Shown here in pieces: positions 7,651 through 15,467 of a stretch of DNA of 35,843 nt. How positions within the stretch are numbered: the stretch's first letter is position 1; every line of letters starts with the position of its first letter. The notes beneath the pieces were generated by a model that saw nothing but the letters and a program-made list of their open reading frames with translations, made no database searches and was not told where the DNA came from. Made by a program: the position numbers and the translations under genes. The DNA lies in assembly GCA_017881055.1 (NCBI GenBank), contig JADGRF010000090.1:1-35843 (forward strand), read 5' to 3'. Origin of the DNA: Sandaracinaceae bacterium. GTDB taxonomy: Bacteria > Myxococcota_A > Polyangia > Polyangiales > JAFGIB01.

Positions 7651-8600
7651 TCGCGTACCATCTCCAACCGTCTCTTGCCGTAGCGATCGGCATACGGCGC
7701 CTGTGCGGCATCTGCGTGCTCATCGGCACGCAAGACCCCTTTCAAGAACGCTTCGGCCGCGCGGTAGCTGGAACGCACCAGCGGCCCCGACGCGACGTAC
7801 TTGAAGCCCAGCCCGAGCCCCGCTTCACGGTAGCGCTCGAACTCCGCCGGCTCGACATAGCGCACGATCTCCGCGTGCTTCGGGGTCGGCCGTAGGTACT
7901 GGCCGATCGTGAGTACGTCGACCTCGGCGGTACGCAGCTGCGCCATGGCCTCGATCACTTCGGCTTCGGTCTCGCCGCAGCCTACCATCAGCGAGCTCTT
8001 CGTCACGCGCGCACCGGCCGCACGCGCCCACCGCAAGGTTTCGAGCGAGCGCTCGAACGAGCAGCGCGCGTCGCGCATCTTGCGCTGCAGGCTGGGCACG
8101 ACCTCCACGTTGTGCGCGTACACATCCGGCGCGCCATCGCGCACGACTGTTTCCACGTCGCGACGCCGACCCGCGAAATCACCAACTAACGTTTCGAGCA
8201 GCAGCTTGGGTGAGTGCTCGCGGATGCGCTTCACCGTGCGCGCCACGTGCGCCGCACCACCGTCATCCAGGTCGTCGCGATCGACCATCGTCAACACCAC
8301 GTACGCGAGCTCCATCTGCGAGAGCGCGCGCGCCACGTGCTCAGGCTCGCGCGGGTCGACCAGGCCCCCGGGATCGCCGCTCGTGACTGCGCAAAAGCGA
8401 CAGCCGCGCGTGCACGTATCGCCCAGGATCATCAGCGTGGCCGTGCCTTCACGCCAACACTCACCGATGTTAGGGCAGCGCGCCTCTTCACAAACCGTAT
8501 GCAGGTCGAGGCGCCTAAAGCTGTCCTTTAGGCGTGCATGGTTCTCGCCGCCAGGCATGCGGACCTTCAACCACTCGGGCTTGCGTTCGGACAGCGCCAT
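7647..8600 (-). CDS. lipA: Lipoyl synthase (radical SAM)
   Basis: LipA inserts two sulfurs into protein-bound octanoyl chains to make lipoyl groups. All cluster ligands are present: the auxiliary cluster Cys triad CX4CX5C (C37, C42, C48), the radical-SAM motif CTRGCRFC (C63, C67, C70), and the C-terminal RSSY (about 276-279) whose Ser caps the auxiliary [4Fe-4S] cluster. At 317 residues it is full length. The gene heads the Bkd operon and overlaps E1 alpha by 4 nt (ATGA), placing lipoate synthesis in step with the E2 protein that needs it (Lys44 of the E2 here). No octanoyltransferase gene (lipB) is visible next to it. A TATAAT-type promoter and structured leader lie upstream. Confidence 0.97.
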   Translation of the reverse strand: MALSERKPEWLKVRMPGGENHARLKDSFRRLDLHTVCEEARCPNIGECWREGTATLMILGDTCTRGCRFCAVTSGDPGGLVDPREPEHVARALSQMELAYVVLTMVDRDDLDDGGAAHVARTVKRIREHSPKLLLETLVGDFAGRRRDVETVVRDGAPDVYAHNVEVVPSLQRKMRDARCSFERSLETLRWARAAGARVTKSSLMVGCGETEAEVIEAMAQLRTAEVDVLTIGQYLRPTPKHAEIVRYVEPAEFERYREAGLGLGFKYVASGPLVRSSYRAAEAFLKGVLRADEHADAAQAPYADRYGKRRLEMVRE

Positions 8601-8619
8601 GACTTACTCGGGCCGCGTA

Positions 8620-8648
8620 GTTAGTCAGCGCCCGTGGGCGAAGCTAAC
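8620..8648 (-). promoter_or_regulatory. Hairpin in the predicted 5' leader of the lipA-bkd operon
   Basis: On the minus strand GTTAG pairs with CTAAC, enclosing an inner CGCC/GGCG stem with a CACG loop. It would lie in the leader between the predicted -10 (8675-8680) and the lipA start at 8600. It could act as an attenuator or mRNA stabiliser; no riboswitch class is recognised. Confidence 0.3.
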
Positions 8649-8674
8649 GTTTGCTGTCGCGGCCGACTACCAAA

Positions 8675-8680
8675 ATTATA
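8675..8680 (-). promoter_or_regulatory. Predicted -10 (TATAAT) of the lipA-bkd operon
   Basis: A perfect TATAAT in the context CTATAATTTT, an AT-rich island in very GC-rich DNA, 75 bp upstream of lipA on the coding strand. The -35 region at 17-bp spacing is CTGGGA (8703-8698), only 3 of 6 matches to TTGACA, so an activator may be needed. Confidence 0.45.
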
Positions 8681-8684
8681 GCAG

Positions 8685-8705
8685 TCCTGGCGCGGGATCC
8701 CAGGA
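8685..8705. promoter_or_regulatory. Dyad over the -35 region of the lipA promoter (possible operator)
   Basis: TCCTGG (8685-8690) and CCAGGA (8700-8705) form a perfect 6-bp inverted repeat with 9 nt between, and a GGGATCCC palindrome lies inside. It begins 4 bp upstream of the predicted -10, where a regulator would sit. No known operator consensus is matched. Confidence 0.25.
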
Positions 8706-8766
8706 ACCTGCAGAGAACGACCGTATCGCAAATGATTCCCTCGTGCGACCAGGCTAGATCATGTAA

Positions 8767-9813
8767 TCACGCCCCGAGCGCCAGCCAGTCCTTGAGCTGA
8801 CCGAGGATCACCCGCGGTGCCCGCTCCAGGTCCTCGACCCGCCGTGATCCGGTCAGCAGCATGACGGTCAGCAGCTCGCGCTCCACGCGGTCCAGATATG
8901 ACTCGGCCGCCGCTTCGCCCCCTTCGCGCAACGCCTGCAACAGAGGTCGCGCGATGCCTGCCGCTGTCGCTCCGAGCGCGATCGAACGTGCCACGTCGAG
9001 TCCGGTGCGAATGCCGCCGGTGGCGATCACCTGATGCCCGGCGCGACGCGAATACGCCACGCTCGCCGCCGTGGGAACGCCCCAGTCCCAGAAGCGCTCG
9101 CCCACTTCACGCGCGGTGCCTTCGGCGCGCAAGGTCTCCACGCCGACCCACGACGTGCCGCCGGCACCCGAGACGTCGATGTAACGCACGCCGACTTCGC
9201 GCAGCCGACTGGCTGTACGAATGCTGATACCACTGCCCGTCTCTTTTGCGATCACCGGCAGCGACAGCTCGCGCGCTAAACGCGCAAAGGTCTCGACACA
9301 GCCGCGAAAATCACGGTCGCCTTCGGGCTGGATCAACTCCATCGCCGGGTTCATGTGCACGCACAGCGCGTCTGCACCGATATCGCGAGCGAGCTTGTCG
9401 AGCGTGGCCGTCGACTGTTCACGCGCCTGCACTACGCCGACGTTGCCGAGCACCAGCGTCTTCGGCGCGTGCTTGCGCACGTCGTACGTCCAGGCGCTCT
9501 CCGGTACCTTTTGCATGGCGCGCTGCGAGCCGAGCCCGAAGCCGCAGCCGCGCTTCTCCGCGATGGCGGCAAGCTTGTGGTTCACCTCGGCGGCTTCGCT
9601 GGTGCCGCCAGTCATGGCCGCGATGATCAGCGGCACGCGCAGCGTCTTGCCGCACAGCGTGACGCTCGGATCGAGGTCGTCCATTGCCAACTCGGGCAAG
9701 GAATCATGCACGAGCTCCACGCACTCGAGCAGCGTGGTGCGACCCCGGAACCCGACGTCCTCGGTCGCGCAGATCGTCAAGTGGTCGGCTTTGCGCTGGC
9801 CGATGTCGCCCAT
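8767..9813 (-). CDS. fni: Isopentenyl-diphosphate delta-isomerase, type II (FMN)
   Basis: Interconverts IPP and DMAPP using reduced FMN. The frame is open back to 9879 (TTG), but ATG 9813 begins MGDIGQRKADHL, the normal family N-terminus with the RKxDH substrate motif, giving 348 residues. Other conserved parts are MTGGTSEAAEVN, GFGLGSQRA, HMNPAMELIQPEGDRDF (with the catalytic Gln in QPEGD), KETGSGIS, DVSGAGGTSW and ATGGIRTGLDVARSIALGA (FMN-phosphate loop). It is divergent from the prenyl synthase/mevalonate operon across 102 bp, so both transcription units may share a control region. Type II rather than type I isomerase is usual for bacteria with a mevalonate pathway. No strong ribosome site precedes 9813, leaving some doubt on the exact start. 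Confidence 0.94.
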   Translation of the reverse strand: MGDIGQRKADHLTICATEDVGFRGRTTLLECVELVHDSLPELAMDDLDPSVTLCGKTLRVPLIIAAMTGGTSEAAEVNHKLAAIAEKRGCGFGLGSQRAMQKVPESAWTYDVRKHAPKTLVLGNVGVVQAREQSTATLDKLARDIGADALCVHMNPAMELIQPEGDRDFRGCVETFARLARELSLPVIAKETGSGISIRTASRLREVGVRYIDVSGAGGTSWVGVETLRAEGTAREVGERFWDWGVPTAASVAYSRRAGHQVIATGGIRTGLDVARSIALGATAAGIARPLLQALREGGEAAAESYLDRVERELLTVMLLTGSRRVEDLERAPRVILGQLKDWLALGA

Positions 9814-9915
9814 AAGCCTAGTCAGTGAAGCATGCCGGCGTGAGAGAGTCGAGTATGACGGCCGTGTCCCGCTAGCCAACGAGTGCCCGCTCGGCTAAGA
9901 CGCCGGGGGCAATTC

Positions 9916-10938
9916 ATGGGCGAGTCGTTCGAGCAAGTCGTGCAGCGCGTCAATGCGCATCTCGCGGCGTACTTCCAGGAAAAGCGGCTCGAAACGCAGC
10001 GCCTGTCGCCGCGGGCGGGCGAGCTGGTCGAGGCGGTCGCCGAGCTGACCATGCGCGGTGGCAAGCGCTTGCGACCGATCGCGTTGCATGCCGGCTATCG
10101 CGCGGTCTGCCCGAGCGGCGACGCCGAGCGCACGAGCGCCGTGTCTGCCGCGCTCGAGCTGCTCCAGAGCTACTTCTTGATCCAAGACGACTGGATGGAC
10201 AGCGATGAAGAGCGGCGCGGCGGTCCCGCGGTGCACATCGTGCTGACGCGTGCGCACGGTGACGACAAGCTCGGCGCGAGCCTGGCCATCCTCGCTGGCG
10301 ATCTCGCCGCGGGCTTTGCGTTCGAGCTTCTGCACCGCGCGCCGTTTCCGGCTGCGCGCTTACCGGAAGGCCTCGCCGCGTTCTCGCGCATGCACTTGGA
10401 AGTGGTGTGTGGGCAGCAGCTCGATCTGCTCGAGCACGAAGACGTTGCTCTTACGCATCACTTGAAGACGGGAAGCTACACCGTGCGTGGCCCGCTGCGC
10501 TTGGGTGCGCTGCTGGGTGATGCGACGCCCGCGCAGCTCGATGCGCTGGAGCGCTTCGGCGAGCCGCTGGGCCTGGCATTTCAGCTGCGCGACGACTTGC
10601 TCGGTACGTTCGGCGATCCACGCATCACCGGCAAACCCGCGGGCCACGATCTGCGCGAAGGCAAGCAGACCGTGCTGGTCGCCGAAGCGCGCGCTTCGCT
10701 CGGCGCAGCCGACCGCGAGCGGCTCGAGCGCGTGCTCGATCACGCGGAGCCGAGCCCACGCGAAATCGCGGAGCTCACGGACTTGCTGGTGCAGAGTGGC
10801 GTGCGCGCGCGCGTCGAAGCCAAGCTGGACGGACTGGTGGCGCACGCGTCGCAGGTGCTGGCCGGCGCCGCTCTCGCACCCGAAGGCACGCAGATGCTCG
10901 AAGCCCTGCTCGCCCGGTTCGCGCAGCGCGACAAGTAG
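9916..10938 (+). CDS. Polyprenyl (farnesyl/geranylgeranyl-type) diphosphate synthase
   Basis: Chain-elongating trans-prenyltransferase that condenses IPP with allylic diphosphates. It has 340 residues from ATG 9916, which has a GGGGG ribosome site. Conserved motifs are GGKRLRP (about 48-54), the first Asp-rich motif DDWMD preceded by LIQ, and the second Asp-rich motif QLRDDLLGTFGDP. After the first motif comes an RRGGPAVH stretch, as in short-chain synthases. Product length depends on residues before DDxxD. Here they are bulky (SYFLIQ), pointing to C15-C20 rather than long chains, but this is inference. It heads the plus-strand mevalonate operon and therefore uses its end product directly. 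An upstream GTG/ATG extension to 9883 is unlikely. Confidence 0.9.
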   Translation: MGESFEQVVQRVNAHLAAYFQEKRLETQRLSPRAGELVEAVAELTMRGGKRLRPIALHAGYRAVCPSGDAERTSAVSAALELLQSYFLIQDDWMDSDEERRGGPAVHIVLTRAHGDDKLGASLAILAGDLAAGFAFELLHRAPFPAARLPEGLAAFSRMHLEVVCGQQLDLLEHEDVALTHHLKTGSYTVRGPLRLGALLGDATPAQLDALERFGEPLGLAFQLRDDLLGTFGDPRITGKPAGHDLREGKQTVLVAEARASLGAADRERLERVLDHAEPSPREIAELTDLLVQSGVRARVEAKLDGLVAHASQVLAGAALAPEGTQMLEALLARFAQRDK

Positions 10939-11013
10939 TCACAGGCCCACGCGGTGTCGGCCGCGTGGGAACACGCGGGCTCGTGCCGTTCGCAAGCACG
11001 CCTTCTGTGGTAC

Positions 11014-11974
<961 letters not shown>

Positions 11975-11988
<14 letters not shown>

Positions 11989-12021
11989 GCGGGCACCGAG
12001 AAATCGAAGGTGCCGCGATGA
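11975..12021 (+). repeat. Two copies of a 14-bp ribosome-site/start-codon sequence, 33 bp apart
   Basis: AGGTGCCGCGATGA occurs at 11975-11988 and again at 12008-12021. Each copy contains AGG followed 7 nt later by an in-frame ATG (11985 and 12018) for the same decarboxylase. The first copy also holds the mevalonate kinase stop (ATGA overlap). Confidence 0.8.
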
Positions 12022-13007
12022 CGGATCTTCCGAACGTGGGCCGTGCGCGTGCTCGCGCCAACATCGCGCTTGCCAAGTACTGGGGTAAGTCCGACGTCAG
12101 CTGCAACCTTCCGGCGGTGCCCAGCATTTCGCTCACGCTCGATCCGCTCCTGACCGAGACGCGCGTCGAGTTGCTCGCTTCGCTGAAGCGCGACGAGCTC
12201 ATGCTGAACGGTGAGCCCGCGCTCGGCGGGGAGCTGTTGCGCGCGACCGACCTGCTAGACCGTGTGCGTCGCGAAGCGGGTAGCTCGCTGTACGCGCGCA
12301 TCGACACGCAGAACCACTTCCCCACGGCGTCCGGCTTGGCCTCGAGCGCCTCCGGTTTCTGCGCGCTCGCCGCCGCCGCCCGCAAAGCCGCGGGCTTACC
12401 GTTCGACGCGCGCAAGACTTCCGCGTTGGCCCGCCGCTCGTCTGCATCCGCGGCTCGCTCCGTGTTCGGCGGCTTCGCCGAGCTGCCCGCGGGCGTACCC
12501 GGTGACGACGCGCTCTCGGCCGAGCCGCTCGCTCCCGAGTCGCACTGGAACGTGCGCATCGTCGTCGCGGTCACGGCCGAAGGTCGCAAGGCCGTAGGCT
12601 CGACCGATGGCATGACGCATACGAAGGTAACCTCGCCGTATTACGACGCCTGGGTGTCTGCTTCGCCCGCGCTCGCGGATCACGTTCGAGCCGGTATTCT
12701 GGAGCGTGATCTGGCGCGTGTAGGACCCGCGATGGAGCAGAGCACGCTGGCCATGCACGCCTGCGCGCTGGCCGCCGACCCGGGCCTTCTGTACTTCCAG
12801 CCGGCCACCCTGGCCGCGTTCGCGACGGTGCGCGAGCTACGCCAGACCGGCCGCGCCCAGGTCTACGCCACGATGGACGCGGGACCGCATGTGAAGGCGC
12901 TCTGCCTCGCGGAACATGTATCGACTGTGAGCGCGGCTCTGGCCGCGACTCCCGGAGTGCTCCGTACGCTGATTGCGTCTCCGGGAGCCGGTGTGGAGCT
13001 ATTGTGA
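12018..13007 (+). CDS. mvaD: Diphosphomevalonate decarboxylase
   Basis: ATP-dependent decarboxylation of mevalonate 5-diphosphate to IPP. It has 329 residues from ATG 12018, or 340 from ATG 11985, which overlaps the kinase stop as ATGA; both have the same ribosome-site sequence. Recognised motifs are ANIALAKYWGK, PSISLTLDP, the phosphate loop HFPTASGLASSASGF, ARSVFGGFAEL with the substrate-binding Arg, and TMDAGPHVKAL with the catalytic Asp. The loop normally written GSGSA(C/S)RS reads SSASAARS here: the two glycines and the Cys/Ser are replaced while Ser, Ala and Arg are kept. It is placed between mevalonate kinase and phosphomevalonate kinase in the operon, supporting its role in the mevalonate route. 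Confidence 0.93.
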   Translation: MTDLPNVGRARARANIALAKYWGKSDVSCNLPAVPSISLTLDPLLTETRVELLASLKRDELMLNGEPALGGELLRATDLLDRVRREAGSSLYARIDTQNHFPTASGLASSASGFCALAAAARKAAGLPFDARKTSALARRSSASAARSVFGGFAELPAGVPGDDALSAEPLAPESHWNVRIVVAVTAEGRKAVGSTDGMTHTKVTSPYYDAWVSASPALADHVRAGILERDLARVGPAMEQSTLAMHACALAADPGLLYFQPATLAAFATVRELRQTGRAQVYATMDAGPHVKALCLAEHVSTVSAALAATPGVLRTLIASPGAGVELL

Positions 13008-13071
13008 TCTCGTTTACGAGTACACGATCCCAGATTTACCTCTGGCTTGCATTAATCAAGTCAGGAGCGAC

Positions 13072-14061
13072 GTGACGCAGCCAAGCCAAAATCTGCGGAT
13101 CAGCGCACCAGGTAAGATGATGATCAGCGGTGAGTACGCGGTCCTGGGGGGTGCGGAGGCCATCGTAGCCGCCGTAGATCGCAGGGCTTTCGCGAGCTTG
13201 GCCGCCGAGCGTGGGATCAGGCCTGCTCCCGAGGTCGAGGCCGCGTTCCGTGAAGCGCAGAGTCGCCTTGGGCGAATTCCCGGCGAAATCGCGCTCGACG
13301 CGAGCAGCATGCGCCAAGACGGACTCAAGATTGGTCTGGGATCATCCGCGGCAGGAGCGGCCGCGGCCGCCGGACTGGTCTATGCGGCGCATGGTCGCGA
13401 CCTCGACGACTCTGCCGTGCGCACCGAAGTCCTGAAAGCGGCGCTGGCCGGTCATCGCGCGGTTTCGCCGAAAGGCAGCGGCGCGGACGTAGCTGCAGCC
13501 GTGCATGGGGGCTTTCTGCGCTTCCGTCGCCTCGGTGATACCGTGGAGAGCTACGTGATCGATTGGCCGTCTTCGCTCGAGATTCGCGTGGTCTGGACCG
13601 GTCAGGAAGCGCGAACTAGCGACTTCGTCGCCAAGGTCGACGCCCTCGCCGCGAGCGCGCCGGCTCGCCATCGACGCGTGCTGGCGGCGCTCGGCGCTGA
13701 GGCAGACGCCTTCGTCTCGGCAGTCTTGGCGAAGGATGTGCCGGGGATCGTGGAGAGCACAGCCGCCTACGGGCAGGCGATGCACGCGCTCGGCGTGGCG
13801 GCGGGCATTGATATCGTTACCGATACGCTTGCGGAAGTCGCGAACCTAGCGCGCAAGGCCGGCGGTGCGGCCAAGCCTTCCGGCGCTGGCGGTGGCGACG
13901 TGGCGCTTTGCATCTTTCCCGATCCGGCGGCGGCGGAACGCTTCGAGCACTTCTGTTCCGGCGCCGACTTGCGACTACTATCGCTCGAGTTAGGTGTTCC
14001 GGGTGTTCGCGTGGAGCGCACGATGAATCCCGCAGCGACACCCACCGGCGAGGCAGCATGA
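13072..14061 (+). CDS. mvaK2: Phosphomevalonate kinase-like GHMP kinase
   Basis: Adds the second phosphate to mevalonate 5-phosphate. It has 329 residues from GTG 13072, preceded by AGGAG 4-5 nt upstream; the open frame to 12973 would overlap mvaD. GHMP motifs are RISAPGKMMISGEYAVLGG (N-terminus), KIGLGSSAAGAAAA (ATP loop), SPKGSGADVAAAVHGGF and the C-terminal KPSGAGGGDVALCIF. The GSGADVA and KPSGAGGGD forms are those of phosphomevalonate rather than mevalonate kinases, and the operon already has the latter. A 64-bp, relatively AT-rich gap precedes it, with a partial dyad CTTGCATTAATCAAG (13046-13060), possibly an internal control point. The stop overlaps the HMG-CoA reductase start (ATGA). 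Substrate assignment is from motif style and context. Confidence 0.85.
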   Translation: MTQPSQNLRISAPGKMMISGEYAVLGGAEAIVAAVDRRAFASLAAERGIRPAPEVEAAFREAQSRLGRIPGEIALDASSMRQDGLKIGLGSSAAGAAAAAGLVYAAHGRDLDDSAVRTEVLKAALAGHRAVSPKGSGADVAAAVHGGFLRFRRLGDTVESYVIDWPSSLEIRVVWTGQEARTSDFVAKVDALAASAPARHRRVLAALGAEADAFVSAVLAKDVPGIVESTAAYGQAMHALGVAAGIDIVTDTLAEVANLARKAGGAAKPSGAGGGDVALCIFPDPAAAERFEHFCSGADLRLLSLELGVPGVRVERTMNPAATPTGEAA

Positions 14062-15365
14062 GACGTAATTCGCGTTGGCCTGGTTTCTACAAGCTGTCGG
14101 TCGAGGACCGTCGTCGCGTAGCGGCCGAAGCACTCGGTATCGACGTCGACGACTTGATCAGCGCGCTCGGCGATGGCGGCCTGAAGTGCGACAAGGCGGA
14201 CAAGATCATCGAGAACGTCGTGGGCACGTTCTCGCTGCCGTTCGCGCTCGCGCTCAACGTGCAGATCAACGGGCAAGACTTCATCGCGCCGATGGTGGTC
14301 GAAGAGCCGTCGGTGGTTGCAGCTGCTAGCAACGCGGCGCGCATGGTGCGCGAAGGCGGCGGCTTCACGGCCGAGGCCGACGAGCCGATCATGATCGCGC
14401 AGGTTCAGCTCGACGAAGTCGTCGATTCGGTGCGCGCGTGCACGCGCATTCGTCAGCATGTGGGCGAGCTGATCGAGCTCGGCAACGAGGCGGTGCCGGG
14501 CCTTGTGCGGCGCGGCGGTGGCGTGCGCGGTGTCGAGCCGCGCGATCTCGGCGAGGGCATGGTCGTCGTGCACTTCCACGTGGACTGCCGCGATGCGATG
14601 GGCGCCAACCTCGTGAACACCGTGGCCGAAGCCGTGTCGGATCGCGTGGAAGAGCTGTGCGGGGGTCGGATGGGCCTGCGCATTCTGTCGAACCTGTGCG
14701 ATCGCCGGAAGGTGCGCGTGACCTGCCGGGTGCCATCGCATGCTTTGGCCGCGGACGGCTTCGATGGCGCCGACGTGCGCGACGGTGTGGTGCGTGCATC
14801 GCGCTTCGCGGAGCGCGATCCGTACCGCGCCGCGACGCACAACAAGGGCTTGATGAATGGCCTCGACGCGGTCGTGCTCGCCACGGGCAACGACTGGCGT
14901 GCCGTGGAAGCGGGCGCGCACGCGTATGCCGCCCGCACGGGCCAGTACAGCCCACTTTGCACCTGGCGCGCGGACCACGACGACCTCGTGGGCACGCTGG
15001 AGATTCCGCTCTCGCTCGGCACTGTGGGCGGGCCGGCGCGCGTGCACGATGCGGCGCGGCTCGGACTGCGTGTGGTCGATGCGAGCTCGGCGGTGGAGCT
15101 GGCGATGGTCGCGGCGAGCGTCGGTATGGCGAGCAACCTCGCCGCGTTGCGGGCACTGGCCACGGACGGCATCCAGCGCGGTCACATGGCGCTACATGCC
15201 CGCTCGGTAGCGAGCGCCGCGGGTGCGCTGGGGGCTGACGTCGAGCGCGTGGCGCATCGCATCCACGCGGCGGGCAACGTCACGCTCGAGGCCGCCAAGC
15301 GCGTGCTGGCCGAGCTCTCGCGGTCGACCACCAGCAGCACGAGCGCACCGCCTCCCGGCCAATGA
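14058..15365 (+). CDS. mvaA: Class II hydroxymethylglutaryl-CoA reductase
   Basis: Reduces HMG-CoA to mevalonate (or the reverse) with a nicotinamide cofactor. It has 435 residues, close to the class II enzyme of Pseudomonas mevalonii and lacking the membrane anchor of class I. Catalytic residues are recognisable: Glu83 in VVEEPSVVAAASNAARM, Asp179 in DAMGANLVNT, Lys263 in ATHNKG, and a His in GHMALHARSVA (H376/H380). ATG 14058 overlaps the kinase stop (ATGA) and has a GAGG site in front; the open frame back to 13908 is a shadow. It is the last gene of the mevalonate run. Class II enzymes are degradative in some bacteria, but the biosynthetic neighbours argue for the forward reaction here. 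The last ~15 residues are a Ser/Thr/Pro tail. Confidence 0.95.
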   Translation: MRRNSRWPGFYKLSVEDRRRVAAEALGIDVDDLISALGDGGLKCDKADKIIENVVGTFSLPFALALNVQINGQDFIAPMVVEEPSVVAAASNAARMVREGGGFTAEADEPIMIAQVQLDEVVDSVRACTRIRQHVGELIELGNEAVPGLVRRGGGVRGVEPRDLGEGMVVVHFHVDCRDAMGANLVNTVAEAVSDRVEELCGGRMGLRILSNLCDRRKVRVTCRVPSHALAADGFDGADVRDGVVRASRFAERDPYRAATHNKGLMNGLDAVVLATGNDWRAVEAGAHAYAARTGQYSPLCTWRADHDDLVGTLEIPLSLGTVGGPARVHDAARLGLRVVDASSAVELAMVAASVGMASNLAALRALATDGIQRGHMALHARSVASAAGALGADVERVAHRIHAAGNVTLEAAKRVLAELSRSTTSSTSAPPPGQ

Positions 15366-15379
15366 CGGGTTGTCGGCTG

Positions 15380-15405
15380 GGGCTCGTCCGGCGGGACACG
15401 AGCCC
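15380..15405 (+). terminator. Hairpin after the mevalonate operon
   Basis: GGGCTCGT and ACGAGCCC form a perfect 8-bp stem with a 10-nt loop, 15 bp after the HMG-CoA reductase stop. There is no T-run, so it may be a factor-dependent terminator, a 3'-end stabiliser, or nothing. Confidence 0.35.
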
Positions 15406-15467
15406 GCTCATTACAGCCCCAACACACGTCGCTCGCGCGTCGCGCCGGCGGTGTACTCTTGGGACTC

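Noticed and set aside
13908-14057. Longer HMG-CoA reductase start at 13908
   Set aside because: It would overlap 150 bp of the phosphomevalonate kinase C-terminus; ATG 14058 has a ribosome site and the class II N-terminus.
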